Origin: Microvelia longipes
Lineage: Eukaryota; Arthropoda; Insecta; Hemiptera; Veliidae
Reading direction: 5' to 3'
Length of the DNA: 64,000 nucleotides
Assembly (NCBI GenBank): GCA_018340805.1
Contig: JACMZG010001870.1
Coordinates: forward strand, 22,562,171-22,626,170
How positions within the stretch are numbered: position 1 is the first letter of the stretch; every line of letters starts with the position of its first letter. The translations under genes and the position numbers were made by a program. Shown piece by piece: positions 11,246 through 24,318 of this stretch. Under the pieces are notes generated by a model that saw only the letters and a list, made by a program, of their open reading frames with translations, did no database searches and was not told the DNA's origin.

Positions 11246-12904
11246 ATTAGTTAATCCTAGTTGAGATTCAAGTATTACATCTAATATGAAATTAAAATCC
11301 TTTTAGGTTCATTTTCCTTTTGGGATAAAAGGGAAATATCAAGAGCGAAAAAGAGTGGATATTGCACCTATATTGATCAAAATGTTTTAAAATGCCATAA
11401 ATAAGATTCAGTGATGAAAAAATTTAATAACAGTGAAGGAAAATGTAAAGTGGTTAATTAAAATGTAAATTAAGAACTTTAAAGTTTAAGAGACAATAAA
11501 GAGATGAAATGCACGAAGTGTATAAACTCTATGTAAAGCGTCTCATGTAGGACTATTGTGAATAAGAATCCTTTTAAGTAGTTTAATTTATTATGCGAAA
11601 TAAATATGACTTTAAATTATAAATGTCAATTAAATGATTCAAAGTGGTGATAAAATGTAATTATTTGTAAAGATTTTAAAATTACTTAACATTGAAAGAC
11701 GTATATCATAATTTTATTTCGTTGGCAATAAAATTTGATCTATAGCTTTGTGAACTTGTTGTAGAAATTTTGAAGGAGATAAAATAAGTCCCGAAAAAGA
11801 GGGAAACTGATTAAGAGTTTGCTCTCTGCGACACTAAGGGGCTGAGTCGTGCTAACTGGGTTAGCGCTAACTAACCACCATACCCTTGTCTCTGCTAGAA
11901 TTCCTAAAAACCCCTCTCTCTTGATGTCACAACTCTGCTAATTAGACCATTGTCCTCTTAGCTTCTAACTAACTCTATAACTCTAAAACTAGAGGGTGTA
12001 TATCTGACTAAGAGCGCTCTTTTCTATTTTATAGAGATACGGATTTCTTGGCTCCAATTACTAGTAAGTGGAAATGTCGACTGCACCTTAAATTCTAAAA
12101 GTCTTAACCTACTAGAACTTTAAATTTCTAGGGTTAAAACTCCTTACAACTAAATGCAACTCAAAATCTAGTTAACATTAGAATTCTCTCTTAGACCAAA
12201 CAACTTTAATGTGTATAAATACAAAGTTATTATTAACTGTCTGAACAGAATAATAAACTGAACGATAGCATACGTTAGTATAAATTCAGGAAATGTACAA
12301 AGTTTTAGAATATTAACAGTGAACCTTAAGTAAATCATTCGTAATTAAGGTAAAGATCCTTTTAATTCTTATTGTAGAAATTGTTTCAGGAAAAGTAATT
12401 GTTTAAATATGGAAGTATTTAAAGGGGAGTTGTTTTAAAATTAAATTATTTGGTTATGAATAAACTACATTTATTTGCAATTATATAAGCTGTCTAGCAC
12501 ATTTCTTTTGAGAAATCCATAAAAATTGACTAATTGTAATTGTAATAAACAGAAAACCTGAGCTAGAACTGGATTGGTGAGCTATGCTAAGATAAGTTTA
12601 TGACTCGAACTAGAATCCTTTTAACGCCTATCGATACCTGAGCGCTGTTTTCTCCCCAATCTCTCACCAATATTCCATAATTAAACGCTTGTATCTACAA
12701 TTAAAAAAACTAAACTAATTTTCATGCAGCCAAATATGACTATTAAACATTTTTATCTTTTACACAAAAAACGGATGTACGCAACTACTAGCTATTTTAG
12801 CCAAATTCATTAAGTAAGAAAAAGTTGTAGATAATTGTTTAGCTATTGCTAAACTAATTTTTAGGCAAAAAACTTTATAGGGACCTCTATTTTAAATTAT
12901 TAAA
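11246..12904. other. AT-rich DNA, nothing recognised
   Basis: Only short words stand out, such as the 12-bp palindrome gttagcgctaac near 11862. No coding frame or clear repeat was found. Confidence 0.5.
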
Positions 12905-13085
12905 GCTTTTGTGGAGGAATAGGTAAAAAAACAAATTTTGCCGAGCTTTCGATATAATTTTATCTTTTTCAAGGCTTAACATAATAAATAATGTTTATTA
13001 TGTTAAGCCTTGAAAAAGATAAAATTATATCAAAAGCTCGGCAAAATTCGTTTTTCTTTATTTTGGACCTATTTCTCCTCAAAAG
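12905..13085. mobile_element. Foldback element FB, copy 1
   Basis: Two arms of about 85 bp are almost perfect reverse complements. The left arm begins ggaggaataggt, passes attttgccgagctttcgata and ends aggcttaacataataaa; the right arm mirrors it and ends ctatttctcctc. The loop is only a few bases near 12993, so the whole unit can form one long hairpin. A sequence just outside the left arm (ggacctctattttaaatta) is repeated at 17569, so the true element is slightly longer. This is a non-coding foldback/MITE-type DNA element. Confidence 0.85.
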
Positions 13086-14514
13086 TAAACTATTTTTGTT
13101 AAACATTAACTGAAACTAATATGGCAAGTTGCACCATGATAATGCTGGCATGGTGGCAATACAGTTCAGATTATTCAAGTTATTATCATTGTAGTAATCA
13201 TATACTCATGTATAATGTTATTATTATAACTGGATCGAAATTATATAGACTTTAGTTTATGGTATTTAAAATTTCAAAATACTTTAATATCATCTTAAAT
13301 TAGATCTAGCCAGAGTAATATCAATAAAAGTAGACATTTTTGTATTTCTATCGTGTTAAATTAAGTATAAAAGAAAGGTGTCTTACTAAACAAGCGATTA
13401 TATTCTTCGCTAAAACACATATAAGTAAAAGTATTTATAATTCATTAGTGAAGACCTAAAAACATAGATTAAAGCTTTGGAACAGATACTGGAAGGATAA
13501 ACTAAGTGTAAGGACAAAATCGAGGTGTTGTGAAAGAAGGAAAAAAGGAATTAGAGAGAATCCTATGTAATCACTTCACATCTGATTCAATCTAACTCTA
13601 AAGGATATATCTTGTGTCCTGCAGGAGCACTGTTTTTACTGACCCTAGGTGTTTTCTTGTCTAGGGTTTTAAGTACTAAAGGTATAAAGAAAACCCTACT
13701 TCTAAATTCTTATCCTAAACTCTTATATAAACATGTTAGGGTTCTTTAGAACGTTGTTTATCTTCAGGGGTTTTTTCCTAGTAAACTCGTGTTTTTAATC
13801 TTTTAAGAATGTTAGCTGAATCATTATCATCATACTTTTGACGTCATTTCTTAAATAAGATGTGTGTTGAGTGCAAATAAATCAGGATTTGATGATTTTA
13901 CATAGATTTAAAATGTACAGTGCAAAGATACAGCTCAACACTCTAGATTTAGATTGTTAGAATTGATTATCAAACATAGTTATTTATTAAAAATCAAAGA
14001 TGAAAAGTATAAGTAGCTTTACCGAGTTAAGCATTGTAAGCACCAATTAGCGATTGAGATAAGCTAACATGACAACCTAAAAATAATTTTTATATATTTG
14101 TCCTGGACTTTTTAAATGATCTCTCTCCCGAGTAAATCATCCCTAAGGAGTTATGGTAATTCTGTTTTCTCTAATGGTAACTTAGAAAGGTGTCTTAAAT
14201 ATGCCCTATAAAAGCATAGGATAACAAACATATTTTAAACTTTATTAAATCCTAAGAATTCGATACTAATGTTTCTATATTCTAGTAGTTTGAGTTCAAA
14301 CTATTGCCGGACATGCATAATAGATTTTATTTAAAACTCTGTCTTTTTTGTAAATTGAAACAAAATTCTATATTGTATGTCAAACAATAGCTTGAGAAAA
14401 CATTGCCAGAAACCTCACTATTGGGATTTTGGTTCGTGTTCAATGATGTTGCCCTGAACATATTTTTAAGGATTTCTAAAAAAAGCAATAAATTCGTATT
14501 CTCTTTAGGATATT
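13086..14514. other. AT-rich DNA, nothing recognised
   Basis: A splice-like word (tcctgcag, 13617-13624) precedes a short open segment, but no credible donor follows it. No other feature was seen. Confidence 0.45.
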
Positions 14515-14715
14515 TTAAGGGACCTAAAGGATGATTAGAAGGGGCCTAAAGGATGATTAGAAGGGGCCTAAAGGATGCCTAGAATGTATCTATAGAATTC
14601 ATTGAGAGAACCTAAAGAATCCTTTAAGCAAACCAAAGGATGTCTTAAGGGGACCTAAATTATCCTTAAGCAGGCCTAAGGGATCCTTTAAGGAGACCTA
14701 AGACCCACATAAGAG
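14515..14715 (+). repeat. Degenerate minisatellite, about 22-bp unit
   Basis: Repeats of ggrrcctaaaggatgmttagaa. The first three units are nearly identical (14518-14580); later ones are diverged (ccttaagcaggcctaaggga and similar). Function unknown. Confidence 0.8.
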
Positions 14716-14809
14716 GTCTAAGTGCCTTTATAATAATTTCGAGTAAGTTTTAAAGTATTGTATATGTAAAGTATAGTATTTCTGATTTATAGAAGCATAA
14801 TTAGTGTAC

Positions 14810-15094
14810 GCATAGTGCAGTATAAGTATTGTACACATAGTGCAGTATAAGCAGTGTACACATAGTGCTATATAAGTATTGTACACAGCAGTGTACACAT
14901 AGTGCTATATAAGTAGTGTACACATAGCGCAGTATAAGCAGTGTACACATAGTGCTATATCAATATTGTACACGTAGTGCAGTATAAGCAGTACACATAG
15001 TGCTATATAAGTAGTGTACACATAGCGCAGTATAAGCAGTGTACACTAGTGCTATATAAGTATTGTACACATAGCGCAGTATAAGTAGTGTGCG
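14810..15094 (+). repeat. Minisatellite, about 24-bp unit, left half
   Basis: Repeats of gtgtacacatagtgcagtat followed by aagca, alternating with a variant carrying gctatataagta. The two variants alternate, so the higher-order unit is near 48 bp. The array is split by a MITE-like insertion (15095-15630) and resumes at 15631-15712. Confidence 0.9.
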
Positions 15095-15630
15095 CTTAGA
15101 ATAATACTATATATTGAAGGAGCACTACTAACACGAAAGGCGGTTCACTGGTGCACCTAAGTAATGCTGCCACCCTAACAATATACAATTTTCTAAAAAA
15201 AAAGTTGGCAATACTTCCGGTTGCTGAATTATTATGTTCTATTATTAATTAATGATTGATTATTCATAAAATACTAATATAAATATCGGTGCATTACAAT
15301 ATTTAAAGCATTTTAAATTGTAGTTTAACGTATTTATTAAAATATATATAATGTAGTCCTTGTCAACTAAATGTAGATTCTTGTATTCCGCCACCCTTTT
15401 GCCATCTAAGACCAGTTTTATTAAATACTCAGCAGGTGTTTTAAGCTATTATATTTGTTGTTTGCGATCTTTCTTCATTAATAGATATTTATGACAAATA
15501 TTAAAAATAATGTTTTGTTGTCAGGTTGGCAGCATTACTTAGGTGCACCAGTCAACCGGCTTTCGTGTTATCAGTGGAATAACATTGTGTTTACGGTCCT
15601 GTGCTCATTCTATATAAGTATTATTCTAAG
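15095..15630. mobile_element. MITE-like element with long TIRs inside the minisatellite
   Basis: The outer ends are inverted copies (cttagaataatac at 15095, gtattattctaag ending at 15630). A second, longer pair lies inside: taacacgaaaggcggttcac, then tggtgcacctaagtaatgct (about 15129-15169), against its complement at about 15530-15572. The inner arms match over roughly 50 bp with few changes. The flanking octamers agtgtgcg and agtgtact match at 6 of 8, but the array itself could produce that. The interior has no coding capacity. A diverged 5' half of the same family is at 19848-20050. Confidence 0.75.
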
Positions 15631-15712
15631 AGTGTACTGTACGTGTAGTGCAGTATAAACAGTGTACACATAGCGCAGTATAAGTAGTGTATGTATAGTG
15701 CAGTATAAGTAT
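15631..15712 (+). repeat. Minisatellite, right half
   Basis: About four more units of the same 24-bp repeat (gtgtacacatagcgcagtat and variants) beyond the MITE. This shows that the array pre-dates the insertion. Confidence 0.85.
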
Positions 15713-17358
15713 TTCTACTAATTAATCACCCTTTTATATGTGTTTTAGGTGCTGTAGTGATGTTGAGAGGCGGCAGTGCCTAATGTGGAAAGACTACCTA
15801 ATTTAGGGTAATGTTATGGCAAGTCGTTACCCTAGCTGACAGGGTGCCTTGCAGTAGGTTCGTTTTGTCGTATACTGAAAGAGTCGTCTTTCTCAAGTTC
15901 TTGATGTAAGATTATGACCTTATATTATTAATATAATATACAGTTAGTAAGTAAGTTTAATGTTAAATCGCATAACTGAATTCATAACTATTATATAGTT
16001 TAAACAGGATTTTAAACTTTAACAGTTTTTAAAAAGTGAAGAGTTAGGTAAAGCACCCTAATGAATATTTTTCCATTCCTAGAAGATACATTTTAGGCTT
16101 TGAAAATAAATTCCAGGAGGGGTCAAAGCCCTTTAAGGTCCCTCTGTATGTATCACAAAACCATAGTGGGCAGTTCCGCTAAACCAATCCAAATGACCTC
16201 CCATCCCAAATTTCTCCCTTAACATAATATTATCCTAAATATCCAATAAAAACACTCAGAGACCCTATCAATATTTATAAAATACAGAACATCTATTTTA
16301 ATAAAACGTTTTAAGCACTCTTTCACTGGTATCAGAAAATAACTAAAACCTACCAAAGGTTATTATTTTTACGTTACAATACTTTTCTCTCTTGAATAGG
16401 TAGAAAAGAAAACACGATGTATATTTTGAAAAGGATGTAACAACAAAAACGAATACCTTGATATCATCGTGATATCTCCTGTTCTTGATATATTTATACA
16501 TTTATACATGTTTTTTTATTTATAGAGTTGGCAAAAATTGATTCTAACGTGAAAATTGTAAAAAAATATATTTATTAAATAGACTTTAGAATCAAAAGTA
16601 AATTTCATCTTATCGTTTGGTTGAAATTAACGAATACAGTTAGTGTCACATTTCCGGACTGGTCCTTATTCTGTATAAACAAATCAATCCAAAATCAATC
16701 AATCTTAATTCGTCTAATCAGTGTAAAACACTTCTTGTATCATATTTAATTCATATAAGATTGCAAATTTCTAATGCATTACCCCGACTAGCTCATTGTA
16801 TGATGCTACCTAGATAAAATCAGTATTTATCCAGAAGGGAGAGATCATAAGTACTCATTGATTGAGTTATTATGTTAATTTTTAGCAAAAAACCCGGTCA
16901 CCGTCTTTGAAGTACATTAGTGGCACTGCGGCCGGCTGATAAGGATAAGTTTTTGCAAATTAACCTGTATGTTGCTCTTTTTCAGTCTATGTCGTATTAT
17001 TTTAAGTTTATAATAATGTTAATATTATTAGACTCTGAAAATATAATGATTTTTTTATAAAAAGTTATTACGAAAATTATGATGCAAGAATGTAGGAATT
17101 TAACATTAGAAAATAGCTTAATTAGAGTTTACAACAACATGGAGAATTATTGAAATGACATTCTGTAGAGAACAACTAACACATCACAATGTCACTGACC
17201 TTCAGTGGCTTCAGTTGTTATAACTAAAGCTAGATATCCTAAAAATATCATCAGGGGTGATTTATTATGTGCACAGCTTTAGAGATAATTATGAATTTTA
17301 ACCAATAAATCTGGTAAAATTACTTGGACTATAGTGACACACTGCTAAATTCAATTGA
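15713..17358. other. AT-rich DNA, slightly GC-richer at 15740-15900
   Basis: An acceptor-like ttttatatgtgttttag ends at 15748 and is followed by a 17-codon open segment, but no donor closes it. The remainder shows no coding frame or shared repeat. Confidence 0.4.
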
Positions 17359-17474
17359 CAGCGCGGGAGAATAGGATTGAGCAACCAATAAGGTTAGCCT
17401 GATTTAAAATTGAGGCCGTGGTTTAACATCCAAGACTAACCTTATTTGCCCCCTTGCATTATTTTCCCACGCTG
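17359..17474. mobile_element. Short inverted-repeat element
   Basis: Left arm cagcgcgggagaata ... aataaggttag (17359-17394) pairs with the complement of the right arm (ctaaccttattt ... attttcccacgctg, 17441-17474). The arms are about 38 bp with several mismatches. CAG-type ends recall hAT elements, but no 8-bp target duplication was found, so the superfamily is unassigned. Confidence 0.55.
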
Positions 17475-17568
17475 ATTTTAGCCATGTGTCGTCAAAAGCC
17501 GTTGATGTCGAATTTTTCAGTTAGAATGCAATAGATAAAATTGTAAGAAAAAACCTTTACTCTATTTT

Positions 17569-17916
17569 TTTAAGGACCTCTACTTTAAATTAGTAATTCT
17601 TTTGAGGAGGAATAAAATATAAATAATTTCGTGGCCCAAAAAATAAATAAAACTAATTTCGCCAAGCTTTCGATATAATTTTATACTTTTTGAAGCTTAA
17701 CTTAAAATAATAAATATACACAATTTACAGTTACACGGTTGCTTACGGATTGATCAGTTACTTGGTTGCTTACAGATCTATCTGTTAGCAACCATGTAAC
17801 TGTATATTGTGTTTATTTATTACGTTAAGTATTGAAAAAGATAAAATTATTATCGATAGCTCGGCAAAATTAGTGCTATTTGTTACTTTGAACCTATTCC
17901 TCCTCAAACCCATTAA
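17569..17916. mobile_element. Foldback element FB, copy 2
   Basis: Same family as 12905-13085: it shares the outer ggacctctactttaaatta word, a gaggaggaata start, the gccaagctttcgatataatt core and the mirrored right arm ending at cctattcctcctc. The arms are more diverged, and the loop is about 100 bp instead of a few bases. That loop holds its own repeats: two direct gttacnyggttgcttacrgat words (about 17730-17778) and an inverted one (gttagcaaccatgtaac, about 17783-17799). Confidence 0.75.
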
Positions 17917-18116
17917 TAAGTTGATACAATTATGTGCAGTATAAATTCTTCTAAAGTAGCCGTAGAAATACAAATTTTTACAGTTTAGCACCCCTACCTA
18001 CTTGTTATGTAATCAAAAGATAATAAGTTGTTTTTTTTATTCAACAAGGTTTCAGCTAATTCCAAAAATCATAATAAATCCAATTTTCTTATTTCTAATC
18101 AAACAATATAATAGTT

Positions 18117-18275
18117 ATAGAATGTCGCAAGGTATACGAAAGAGTTAGACAGAAGGTGGGGGTGAAATCGGTGCTGGCATCTAGCGGCAGCTCTGAAACT
18201 AACTCTTCTTATCTTAACATCCTTCCCACTTTTCTAAGTTAGTACTACAAAATTAAATTGTTTTGATTACAATTT
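18117..18275 (+). repeat. Dispersed repeat R4, copy 2
   Basis: Second copy of the unit at 5077-5245, same orientation and block order (agaatgtcgcaaggtatac, agacagaaggtg, ggcagctctgaaactaac, ttcccactttt, aagttagtac). No coding frame. Unclassified. Confidence 0.6.
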
Positions 18276-19847
18276 TAAGGACACGAGTATCTCCTTGGAA
18301 TTTGTCATTATTATATAAAGCAATTATGTGGATTAATCAGTTTTGTGCCAGAATTAGTTGGCTGAAAATAAGATAACAGTGTTGTATTCTTGTAGTTGGC
18401 ATGGTGAAACTACCATATTACCCGATAGCGCTCCTGTTAACTGGCTATGGAACTAACCTTTTCTTGTCCGAAATAATAAATCTCAGGACCATGTTTCTTT
18501 TATCTATATATTCTTTGATTTCTAATAAACTCATTCCAATATATTAGAATTGTTTACTAACATTGTTTTACTAAACATTGTTTACTAAGAAATCAAATAC
18601 TTAACCAATATTAAATTTAAGATTAAAACAGTTATAACAATATATTTCTTAAGAAAACATATGAGCAGGGTTTCTTGATTTACACAAAAAAAGTAAAAAT
18701 GGATGTATAACCAAGATGAGAGAAGCAGAATTGTTACTTAGAGCAGACATAATTTTTATCAAAATAAATACTAAGCTAAGTTGTTTGGGTAGATTTGAAA
18801 CGTAAAACCCAGTATAATTAAAAACAATAAAAATAATTTTACAAAAATAAGAAAGAAATCTTGACAGAAAAATACATTATTGTCTAAAGTACATTTTGTA
18901 AAAATAAAAATGCTCTGTACTTGTTCTCAGAATTAAATGAAACTGATTATTTTTTTTCATCTCACCTAAACGAGCATAAAACTGAGGGGGCCACCTGTTC
19001 GCTACACTCAGCCTTTCCCACGTTATATTTGCTGTTATTTAAAATAATTACCTTTTACTGATTATGTCAATTAATAACTGATTTAATAATCATTCAAATT
19101 GAAAATATGATAATTCATTTTGTTTTTATTTTTAAATTATAAACAAATAAAGTGAACAGAAATGATCAAATAAAATTGATATTTGCTAATCTTTGACATA
19201 AACGTTCGTGTTTTTGGTAAAAACGTGAAAGTAAAATTTTCTGTTTATTTTCCTTTAAACTAGGTATTTTCTTTTCGGTTGTGCTTGGTAAGGCTGTAGT
19301 CAAGTTTATTTTTTTATTTTTTTGTGTTATTTTAAGAAGGGTTGTACTCTCTGTTTTGTCAAAAAGAAAAGGTATTTTAATAAAAAATAATCTTAACCAA
19401 GGTATCTACGTTTCAGAGTCACACATACCGTGATATTAGTAAACATTTGTAAATATAAATACATGTTTAATGTCCCCTATCACAATAGTTTACCGTTTAG
19501 AAACCAACAACGGACAAGACTGTAATAGTAATTCTTAGACACGTGTACATTATCGATTTACGGGATGTTATTGTAAAATTTTCATTTTATTTAAATCATG
19601 TTTTAAAATATACAAGAATAATAAAATAAATATCTCTCTACTGACGTCAATATCTAGCATGGCCAGCTTTCTACCAATCAAATATCATCAACAACGCCGA
19701 TGAGATGTTAAGAAGCTAGGTTTTGAGTCTTTTCTTGCTGTTTTTAAATAACAGTCTTATAACAGTAACAGTATAAGATGTTTTTTCTTACTGTTGAAAC
19801 TTTTTAACCTTAGATTAATATTATATACAAAAAAAGCATAACTAATA
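18276..19847. other. AT-rich DNA, nothing recognised
   Basis: A GC-richer patch at 18985-19025 has weak splice-like borders on the minus strand but no convincing exon. Otherwise featureless. Confidence 0.45.
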
Positions 19848-20050
19848 AAAGAAAAGCCTGTTCACTGGTGGTCTTAAGTAATGCTGCACCAAAATATAAA
19901 ATTTTCTTATAACAAATATGGTAATTCTTTCGGTTGCTGGATTATAAAGTTATACTATTTATTAATGTTTGAAAATGCATTCTCAAACATTAAATATAAA
20001 CAAAAATAAATATAGGTCCATTATAATTATTACATTACATTATACAAAAA
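19848..20050 (+). mobile_element. Partial copy of the 15-kb MITE family
   Basis: Aligns with the inner left half of 15129-15330: gttcactggtg, a taagtaatgctgc word, ttcggttgctggatta, and an ataaatataggtccatta word in the same order. The right terminal repeat is not present. A small hairpin (gtttgaaaatgcattctcaaac, about 19966-19987) lies inside. Confidence 0.6.
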
Positions 20051-22329
20051 AAAACTATTTTTCTAACATTGGATACAAATTTTGCATTTTACAGTCTGTA
20101 CAACAGAGAATAAAGTGAACCTGAACTCCCTACCTCGGAAAAAGTATTTTTTTACTGTACTCTTAATTAATTGAACAAACATTTATTCGTAATAAAATTC
20201 AAAAGCTTTAAAAATTAAGACCTTTCTGATGTTTGTTTAAAAAATAAAAATAACTTTTTTTCTTCTTCCATGAAAGCTTTTTGAAACTTAATTTACATAA
20301 TTTTAATACGCTGACAATCAAATAAGTTTACACTGGAATGTTTTTTTGCTTTACCAACTTTTAAACTTTTTTTTGGCAAATACGAGGGAAAAGCAAAGAC
20401 AAACGTTGATTTTTCTATTTATTTAAAAAGAGGTGTGAAAGAGAAGAAAAATCCATGCATATAGAATTAGCATGGATCAGGACCTGCGTTGGATGGTTCA
20501 GGCAATTTTTCCCAACAGCATGTATAGAAGAAGTTTATGCTTGAGAATTTTTAGTGGTTATTTTACCGATCTACTCTTTTTTTTGTTTGTTTGTCTTAAA
20601 TTGAGTTTATGGCTTTTTACCTCTTCTATTAAAATATTTAGGACAGTTAGTAAATTTGTTTTCTATTCCCTTTATTCAAGTATTTGTCTTTGCCAAAGAT
20701 ATTAATACTTACGTATTAAAATAATAATGTACTGTAAACAAATTAAATTTATTTTTATTTTAATGCCTTTGCTGAAATGTTAATATTTCAGTGACAATGT
20801 AATTTAAGAAAATTAAAAACTTTCATTTTTTTTAATGACTTTTTCGATAAAATAATATTTGCATACTTTAGTTATAATTAAAATTTTAGTATTTAATGTT
20901 ACAATAATTCAAGACAGAGATATTCAAATTTTTGTAAAATAGTAAATCTGCAGAGATATTTGCATAACTCAGTGGCAATGAAGTGTAGGGAAGTTTATAT
21001 TGTCAGGTTTTGACATGACACTGTGTCATTGTTGAGGAAAACTAAATGTACTAACACATTCATTGCATTTTATTTGCAGTGTCATTATTAACACTGAAAT
21101 ATACCATAATACTTATAATAAAAAGTTTGTATTTAAAAAAAATAGTTAAAAATGCCTAATTAGGTGACCTATTGTTATCATTAACTCATTATTTAAAACC
21201 CCAATAAACAACATGAGACTGTCTGTTTCTTTATAGAGAAATATACTACTTTTTACTATATAATGCTAAAATTTAATGATATTTTGTTTTTATTTCAAGC
21301 ATTAAGTTTGAAAATTATTAAATTAATAAAATGTATTTGTTCTCTATGTGCATTTATAACATATTTAAACGTGTAGGCCTTAAGTAATTTTCGAACTAAC
21401 CTACTAACCATAATTAAGTATTAAGTAAACTCGTAAATAAGTACTCAAGTCTCTCTCTAGCTGAAATCCCGAACTACTATTGGCACCTGCCATAATGTTG
21501 GCTTTTATTTCAAAAAACTTAAATTCCATCTTGTGGCAGATCCAGCTTCTGATCAAGAGCAGAGAAAATATTAAATATCATATCGCCATGATGAATCGCT
21601 ATTTCATCGGCAATCATGTTTTATATTTTTAGGATATAAAGTAGGTGCTTTACTGCTGCACTAAAAAAATAGATTCCTTAGATCGGTAGTTACTTTCAAT
21701 TCTGTAAAATATGTTTTTTCAATATTACAGATTGAACGCAGTGTGCTTATAATATGTTTGACTTGGGATAGGAAAAAGGTATAAGGATATTTTACCAAGA
21801 AAAATATTCTGTAACTCCTGGCTCTAGTATTAGTAAATAGTAGGGTCCAGGCTCGATAGAATTCTAACACTTTATTGAATTTTTACGTTTTCACATAATA
21901 TCTACAATTTCCCTTATATTATGCAACATTTTCTTTTTTTTCTTACTTTCGTTTACCCTACACATTGAAGGCAGTTCTGTCTCAGACTAGTATTTGATAG
22001 AAGAAATTTTCTTTTATGACTTTTTACTTTACATGCTAGCATTGTTGCGTTACACAACGTATACGCTGTATAATAGCTCTAATAATTTTTGTTTTAAAAA
22101 GAGCCCCATATTAAACATTTACCAAGAAGTTAATTAATCTTATAATCAATTTTTACAATCAATGCTCTATGGTCAACGCATATGTGACCTAAACCAACCT
22201 TTACAAACGTAAACTTCCTCTTATATGAAGAGGAAGGTCTCTGTTTACAATTAAATTGATAAACAAAAAATAAAAAATTAACAATCTTATGAAAACTCTT
22301 ATATATTGTTTTTTTTTTTATATTTATAG
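20051..22329. other. AT-rich DNA, nothing recognised
   Basis: Open frames at 20472-20705 and 21661-21870 are short, lack family motifs and have no convincing splice context. No shared repeat was seen. Confidence 0.45.
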
Positions 22330-22379
22330 ATGTAACACTGTCATCGTGGTCAATTCTAAAACAGCTTTAAATCATAATT
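22330..22379 (+). CDS. Candidate microexon
   Basis: A 50-nt segment lies between a strong acceptor (poly-T tract ending atttatag, AG at 22328-22329) and a strong donor (gtaagtat from 22380). One frame is open and gives CNTVIVVNSKTALNHN with one spare base at each end. Base composition is more balanced than its surroundings. In AT-rich DNA such pairs arise by chance, and no partner exon is visible, so it remains a candidate. Confidence 0.22.
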
Positions 22380-24318
22380 GTAAGTATTTATGTACATATT
22401 GTACCAAAATTAAATTAATTATAATATGTTACGTTAAAATCGTATAAGGTTTGCGTATTTCAGAAATAGTCAGTATTTAAAAAATATAAAATAAAAAAGA
22501 ATACATGTTACACTAATGATTTTTATATAGTTATTGAACTAGCTGGGACAGCCAAAAATCACATCCTTGACTAAATTCACATTTAAGCTATGATTTGTAA
22601 ATGTGTAATATTGTATGCATAATGTTATTGAAAACATTAAAAAATGGTTATTTTTATTATTGTACCAACTTTCTATTATGTCAATAGATTAAAATAAAGA
22701 CTTAATTAATTAAGTAGTTAAATCTTAATCTCTGCTCTGCTCCTACTGTTTTATACCGTCTGACAGTAAATACTGACTGTAATTAACAAATTCTGTGGAA
22801 TAACGGAGCACAATTAAACCTTATGACTAAATATAGTCTTTCTTAAATTCTTAGATGCGATCTTGGTAAAGTAATGCAAACACTGTTAGTTTAAAATAAA
22901 CACTTAATTGTCTGCCCGCATTATTATTAGTTGACGAGAAAGAAACTGACGACAAAGAGATTAAAATAATATAAGTATAATAATTACTGCAATATATGTA
23001 TAGTTAGTGTTTTAAATAAAACACTAAATAGGGTCAAAATTTAGAATAAATATCCTTTTAGAAGAAATACAATTCTCTCTGCAATAACCTCCATTATAAA
23101 GGCAAATAATCATAACTAGTACTAAAATATTTTTTAAAAAAGTATGTTCATGTTTTGTATGCATAGAAATCTATGTTTACGTATTATGCGTGTGGAGCAA
23201 GTGCATATTGCATCCATTCATATATAATGGTGTTTATACGAACCGGATAAATAGGTAAAGTATGTACTTGAACACATGCATGTTTATAGCCAGTATAAAT
23301 ATAAGAATACATTTTAAAAAAAACTTGAATATATATGCATTCAAAGACATAAAAACTTCAGTTATCTAACAAACATTTATATTACATATTTTTTTTCATT
23401 CATTAACATACTCATATCCTATCGTATTTTGACTTCAACATAAACCAAACCTAGCTTTGTATAAATATTTTAACTAAAAAATACTCCAAGAGAGAAAAAA
23501 ATTATAAAGAAAAATAAATAAAGTATCTAGAAAAAAAATAATAAAACCTTTTTTTTCCTTTGGGTCATTTTTACAGTTTTAAAAAAAAAGATTGTTAATT
23601 TTTTGCTTCCTATTAATTTAACGGTTCGAATCTCAGCAGAAAACGTTAATTGAAGTTTCCACTTCTGCGTATTAAAATACCTGTTATTTAACAACATTTG
23701 CCAATTTATTTTAACTTTTCACGAGTTATGGAAATAATTTTTAATACCATTTTTTTTGTATTATTGGTTGAATCTCTTTATTAAAAACTCAGTTAATAAA
23801 TAGTTCGAAAACTGTTCAAGTATGATATCCTAGAATAATACTAGTATAATAGGAGTATTAACTTTGTAATCCGTTGATAACAGAGATGTTGGACTGGACA
23901 CTAGCCATGGCTAACCTTGAAAATCTAAATTATACATTATATGTAATATATATATATATATATATATATACAATAAATGGTTTATAGAGTATTTACTCTA
24001 AATCTCGTTTAGCATGTGATAGAGAAATTTTAAAGCTACCACATCTGTTCCACTACCTTTGACACTTAAATTAAAATTTATTACTGAGATTATTAAATCA
24101 TTGTTTCCGGCTTTAAACTTGGTTTTGCTTCCGCCTTGACCGTCGATTTAAGGTTAGATATGCATAATATTAATTTTAATTCAAAAAACACCAGCTAAAA
24201 GGACCTTATGGCCTATTACAGTAGTAGTAATTAGAGAGAGGTGAGATCACCTAGTAAGTGGGCCACGTTGATGGGCCCTTTTGCTAACTCCCATTTTTTA
24301 TTTCATTTGTTTTTGGCA
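22380..24318. other. AT-rich DNA, nothing recognised
   Basis: Includes a short (TA)n run at 23947-23971 and an isolated B-box-like ggttcgaatctc (about 23622-23633) without a matching A box. Confidence 0.45.

Noticed and set aside
13610..13660. tcctgcag acceptor followed by a short open segment
   Set aside because: No usable donor and two of three frames are very short.
15748..15805. ttttatatgtgttttag acceptor with 17 open codons
   Set aside because: Reaches a stop without a donor; no homology recognised.
18966..19031. Possible minus-strand exon (borders cag and gtgaga)
   Set aside because: Acceptor lacks a pyrimidine tract and no partner exon is visible.
23615..23640. B-box-like ggttcgaatctc, possible tRNA gene or SINE
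   Set aside because: No A box, acceptor pairing or terminator at the right distance.
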